Source: Gnetum montanum (lineage: Eukaryota; Streptophyta; Gnetopsida; Gnetales; Gnetaceae). Taken from it: a stretch of DNA of 31,703 bases. Location of the stretch: positions 187,717 to 219,419 of the forward strand of contig MNCI01014977.1 in NCBI GenBank assembly GCA_015680685.1, in the 5' to 3' direction. The notes beneath the pieces were generated by a model. That model was not told the origin of the DNA and searched no databases. It saw only the letters and a list, made by a program, of their open reading frames with translations. A program made the translations under genes and the position numbers. This document shows, piece by piece, positions 29,539 to 31,703 of this stretch (position 1 is its first letter; the number at the start of each line of letters is the position of its first letter).

Positions 29539-30591
29539 ATGACTCCCAAGAAGAAATCACTCCATGCCTTGAATAGGGATATGGAACATCTGAAGTCAGC
29601 TTTCAAACTGGCAGTAGATAAATAGGAGAAATTTTATGTTAAATTTTCTTTAATCAAAGTTCATCTCATGCTGCACATGATTATGGAGGATTATTGGTTG
29701 ATGAGGAAGATGAAGAGCTACAAGGAGATGAAAGAGGAGAAGATGAGAAGGTTGAGCATTATGCACATAAAAATGGAGCATCTCATGATCATAGGGATTC
29801 AAGGAGAAGGGATTCTAATCCCCATGCAACATCTCCAAAGATTCCATTAATGGCTTCTTTCTTAGAAACAAGTGAGGATTCTTAAATAGATGATGAAGAT
29901 GAGGATAGACTTGGAAAGAACATTTATGAATTCATTAAGGATTCCTTATGTTGAGATGAACTCCTCCAATGATATGGATGGTGCACATGCATATGACTCT
30001 TATTTAAAAATAATGAATAGATATTTTGAATTAGAGAAGGTACCTAGCCACATGAGGATACCAATTTTTTAATCTAAACTTGAATGGCTAGCTTTCATTT
30101 TGGTGAAAAAGAAGTCTTACTCATACTTCATGCAAAAATAAAATTAAGGGATTTACCTTTAACATAATTCATGTTAAGGTAAAAATATGAATAATTTAGG
30201 TAAGGATAAGAGATCATCATGAAGCTGAAATTATTGAGACATGATGAGAAGGATGTGAAGGAATTCTACCTTAAATTTTGTATATTTTTTCATTAATTTG
30301 AGTTTAAATATTTGAGGTGGAGCAAGTATGAGCATATACATATCTTTATTAAAGATTTAAATATGTAATACTGGTAGGAGTTGTTCTTCTATAAGTCTCA
30401 AATCCTAGAGGATGCATATAATCTAGAATTAAAGTTAGAGAATAAACTAATCAGTTATGGGAAAAAGAGTAATAGATCATCTAAGGACAAGGAAAATGGT
30501 TTCAAATTTGAGAAGGAATCCAAATTAATATCAAAGGTTAAAGAAAAACATAAAAAGAAGAAGCATGAGAAGGACATAAAGGAAGGCAAAG
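29539..30591 (+). pseudogene. Ty3/gypsy gag remnant interrupted by element 3
   Basis: The reading starts MTPKKKSLHALNRDMEHLKS (29539). It moves to a neighbouring frame with an acidic/His-rich stretch (LVDEEDEELQGDERGEDEK, about 29692). Then come YDSYLKIMNRYFELEKVPSH (about 29992), LRHDEKDVKEFYLKF (about 30224) and SQILEDAYNLELKLENKLIS (about 30393), followed by a Lys-rich tail. The pattern W....N..FE....P........KLK..A..WW, then L.Q....V.EY...F and VE.AY..ALK.EEKL, is the Retrotrans_gag layout of Ty3/gypsy chromovirus-like elements. Several frameshifts and stops break it. It ends where the element-3 LTR begins at 30592, so its C-terminal part and pol are not seen. An open frame that continues into that LTR (to 30737) is an insertion artefact. 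Confidence 0.7.
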
Positions 30592-31653
30592 TGATGAGTG
30601 GCGAGGTACCCCTACACTCAACCATACGAAACAAGCATAGTACGCGCGATCTGGTCGAACTCCGCAAACTAAGTGCCTACACGTCCCATGGAACACGTGG
30701 GGTTAATCATTCGTTGTCTTCCCAGACTTACTTGTAGTTGTCACAGTGTATGGTTAAGTAAGTCCGAGGTGTATGATTTTTATAGTTTTTAATGTTTTTC
30801 TCCTATGCTATTGAGGTGAAGGGTTGAGAAACTAGCTAACTCTAACTAATAACCTAAGTCTAAATTACCTAGCATCAGCATCCGTTCCCACTTACCGTAC
30901 AAACCCTAAATCGATGCAACCATGGCTACCAAATGCTAATCGTTGCTGGGATCACCATGCGTAACGCACGTGCTCAAAGTGGTCGTACTGAGGCACTTAA
31001 CCAGGAGGAAAGGGTTGAGAGATTCTATCTAGCCTAAGTGCGATGAGTAGTTGATTCCTTGACTAACCATACACATTTGGGACTAGCATTAGGATTACCA
31101 AGTGTAGATCCTAGATATGCCACTGGGTTACCAAGTAGTCACACTAAATGCTCGTAATCAAGTCGTACTCATATCGCATGTGATGAGCAGCCGATTCCTT
31201 GACTATCCGTACACATCCTTAGATGCTCGTAATCAAGTCGTACTCATTCCACATTCTAGGAGTTTAAGGGTGAGAGAGAAAAAAATAAATAAAATCCTAT
31301 TCCATGCACTGCAAGGTTTATCCAAGAAGCTTGTCTTTATTTCCGTACATAACTTGTGTTTAGGTACAATGTTGCTCAAATAAAGATCCGTCACTTTAGG
31401 ACTCCTACTGCGGGCACATGGAAAATATTCTATCTCTGGAGTGATCAAACTACCAGAGTTTCCCTACTTCTAACTCAGGATGGAGAAACAAGGGAGAGCC
31501 AGCTCTTATTTATAGATATGGCGACGGACCACAATATCACGTACGCGACATCGCAAGGGACGATGCGATATCGCATATGTGATATCGCAACGGATGTGAT
31601 ATCATGGTGGCTATGTACGTGATATCACAGCTCATGTGAATCGCGTCTCATCA
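30592..31653 (-). repeat. 3' LTR of element 3 (recombinant)
   Basis: The block is 1,062 bp, from TGATGAGTGGCGAGGTACCC to GCGTCTCATCA. Its outer parts (30592-31025 and about 31268-31653) align with the reversed element-2 LTR, and about 31030-31260 aligns with the LTR of element 1 (AGCCTAAGTGCGATGAG, GGGTTACCAAGTAGTCACAC, CTCGTAATCAAGTCGTACTC). The inserted part is itself partly doubled (CTCGTAATCAAGTCGTACTC at 31151 and 31226). The left flank CAAAG (30587-30591) is the presumed target copy. Its partner lies outside the window. Confidence 0.85.
31507..31626 (-). promoter_or_regulatory. LTR promoter of element 3: GATATC array and TATA box
   Basis: Six GATATC-like sites (plus-strand starts 31533, 31547, 31567, 31581, 31598, 31621; steps 14, 20, 14, 17, 23) lie upstream, on the minus strand, of TATAAATA (31507-31514). 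It is the largest array in the window. Confidence 0.65.
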
Positions 31654-31703
31654 TACCCCCATGACTGAATGAAAACTCATCCTCAAGTTCCTTACAATAA
31701 TAT
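31654..31703 (-). mobile_element. Element 3 internal region (start only, runs off the window)
   Basis: CATGGGGGTA on the minus strand (31654-31663) is the PPT next to the 3' LTR. The following 40 bases match those beside the 3' LTR of element 1 (GACTGAATGAAAACTC, then TCCTYRAGTT). Element 3 is therefore a minus-strand relative of element 1 that continues to the right of the window. Confidence 0.8.

Noticed and set aside
30381-30737. A 118-codon frame as an intact small gene
   Set aside because: Its first two-thirds is the gypsy gag tail and the rest is LTR sequence of element 3. The frame is an accident of the insertion.
31117-31622. Plus-strand frames of 88 codons in the element-3 LTR
   Set aside because: They lie within the LTR, partly over its internal duplication and GATATC array, and are not conserved in the other LTRs.
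1-31703. tRNA genes
   Set aside because: The only tRNA-like matches are the short primer-binding sites complementary to tRNA-Asp and tRNA-iMet ends. No cloverleaf was seen.

Overview
The window looks like intergenic DNA from a large, repeat-rich land-plant genome. It is AT-rich and I can defend no intact host gene. Almost everything recognisable is a decayed LTR retrotransposon in a nested arrangement. The Ty1/copia and Ty3/gypsy parts, the tRNA-Asp-type and tRNA-iMet-type primer sites, and nonsense changes in CpG and CpHpG contexts all fit a methylated plant genome. A gymnosperm or other large-genome plant is possible, but the sequence alone does not settle this.

Layout, left to right. (1) 1-3054: a 5S-rRNA-like promoter fragment (105-169), an intronless broken copy of a CCR4/Nocturnin-type deadenylase (946-1995), then a polypurine tract and a probable 3' LTR (2479-3054) of a plus-strand element called X. 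(2) 3055-5870: minus-strand element 4, with gag, a tRNA-Asp-type PBS and a 5' LTR; X interrupts its gag. (3) About 5940-6516: a gypsy integrase remnant. (4) About 6517-20515: an old minus-strand Ty1/copia element whose reverse transcriptase is split at 8225/16890 by element 1. (5) 8226-16889: element 1, minus strand, with both LTRs, a GTTTA target duplication, a gag and a 929-codon env-like ORF2. An internal TATA box and GATATC array lie upstream of ORF2. (6) 22297-29328: element 2, plus strand, carrying gag and protease only. (7) 29539-30591: a gypsy gag remnant. (8) 30592 to the end: element 3, minus strand, of which only the 3' LTR and the first internal bases are inside the window.

Elements 1-4 belong to one Athila/Tat-like group. 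They share TGATG...CATCA or related termini. Elements 1, 2 and 4, whose 5' ends are visible, also share a tRNA-Asp-type PBS and related gags. In elements 1, 2 and 3 the LTR promoter is TATAAATA preceded by GATATC sites spaced 14, 17, 20 or 23 bp apart. No copy seen here has reverse transcriptase or integrase of its own, so elements 1 and 2 look like non-autonomous passengers that would depend on a relative. The most unusual points are the promoter array inside element 1, the recombinant LTR of element 3, and ORF2, which has about 22 in-frame stops but no frameshift.

Two single-N positions (16133 and 23576) are each flanked by near-identical direct copies and are most likely assembly joins.
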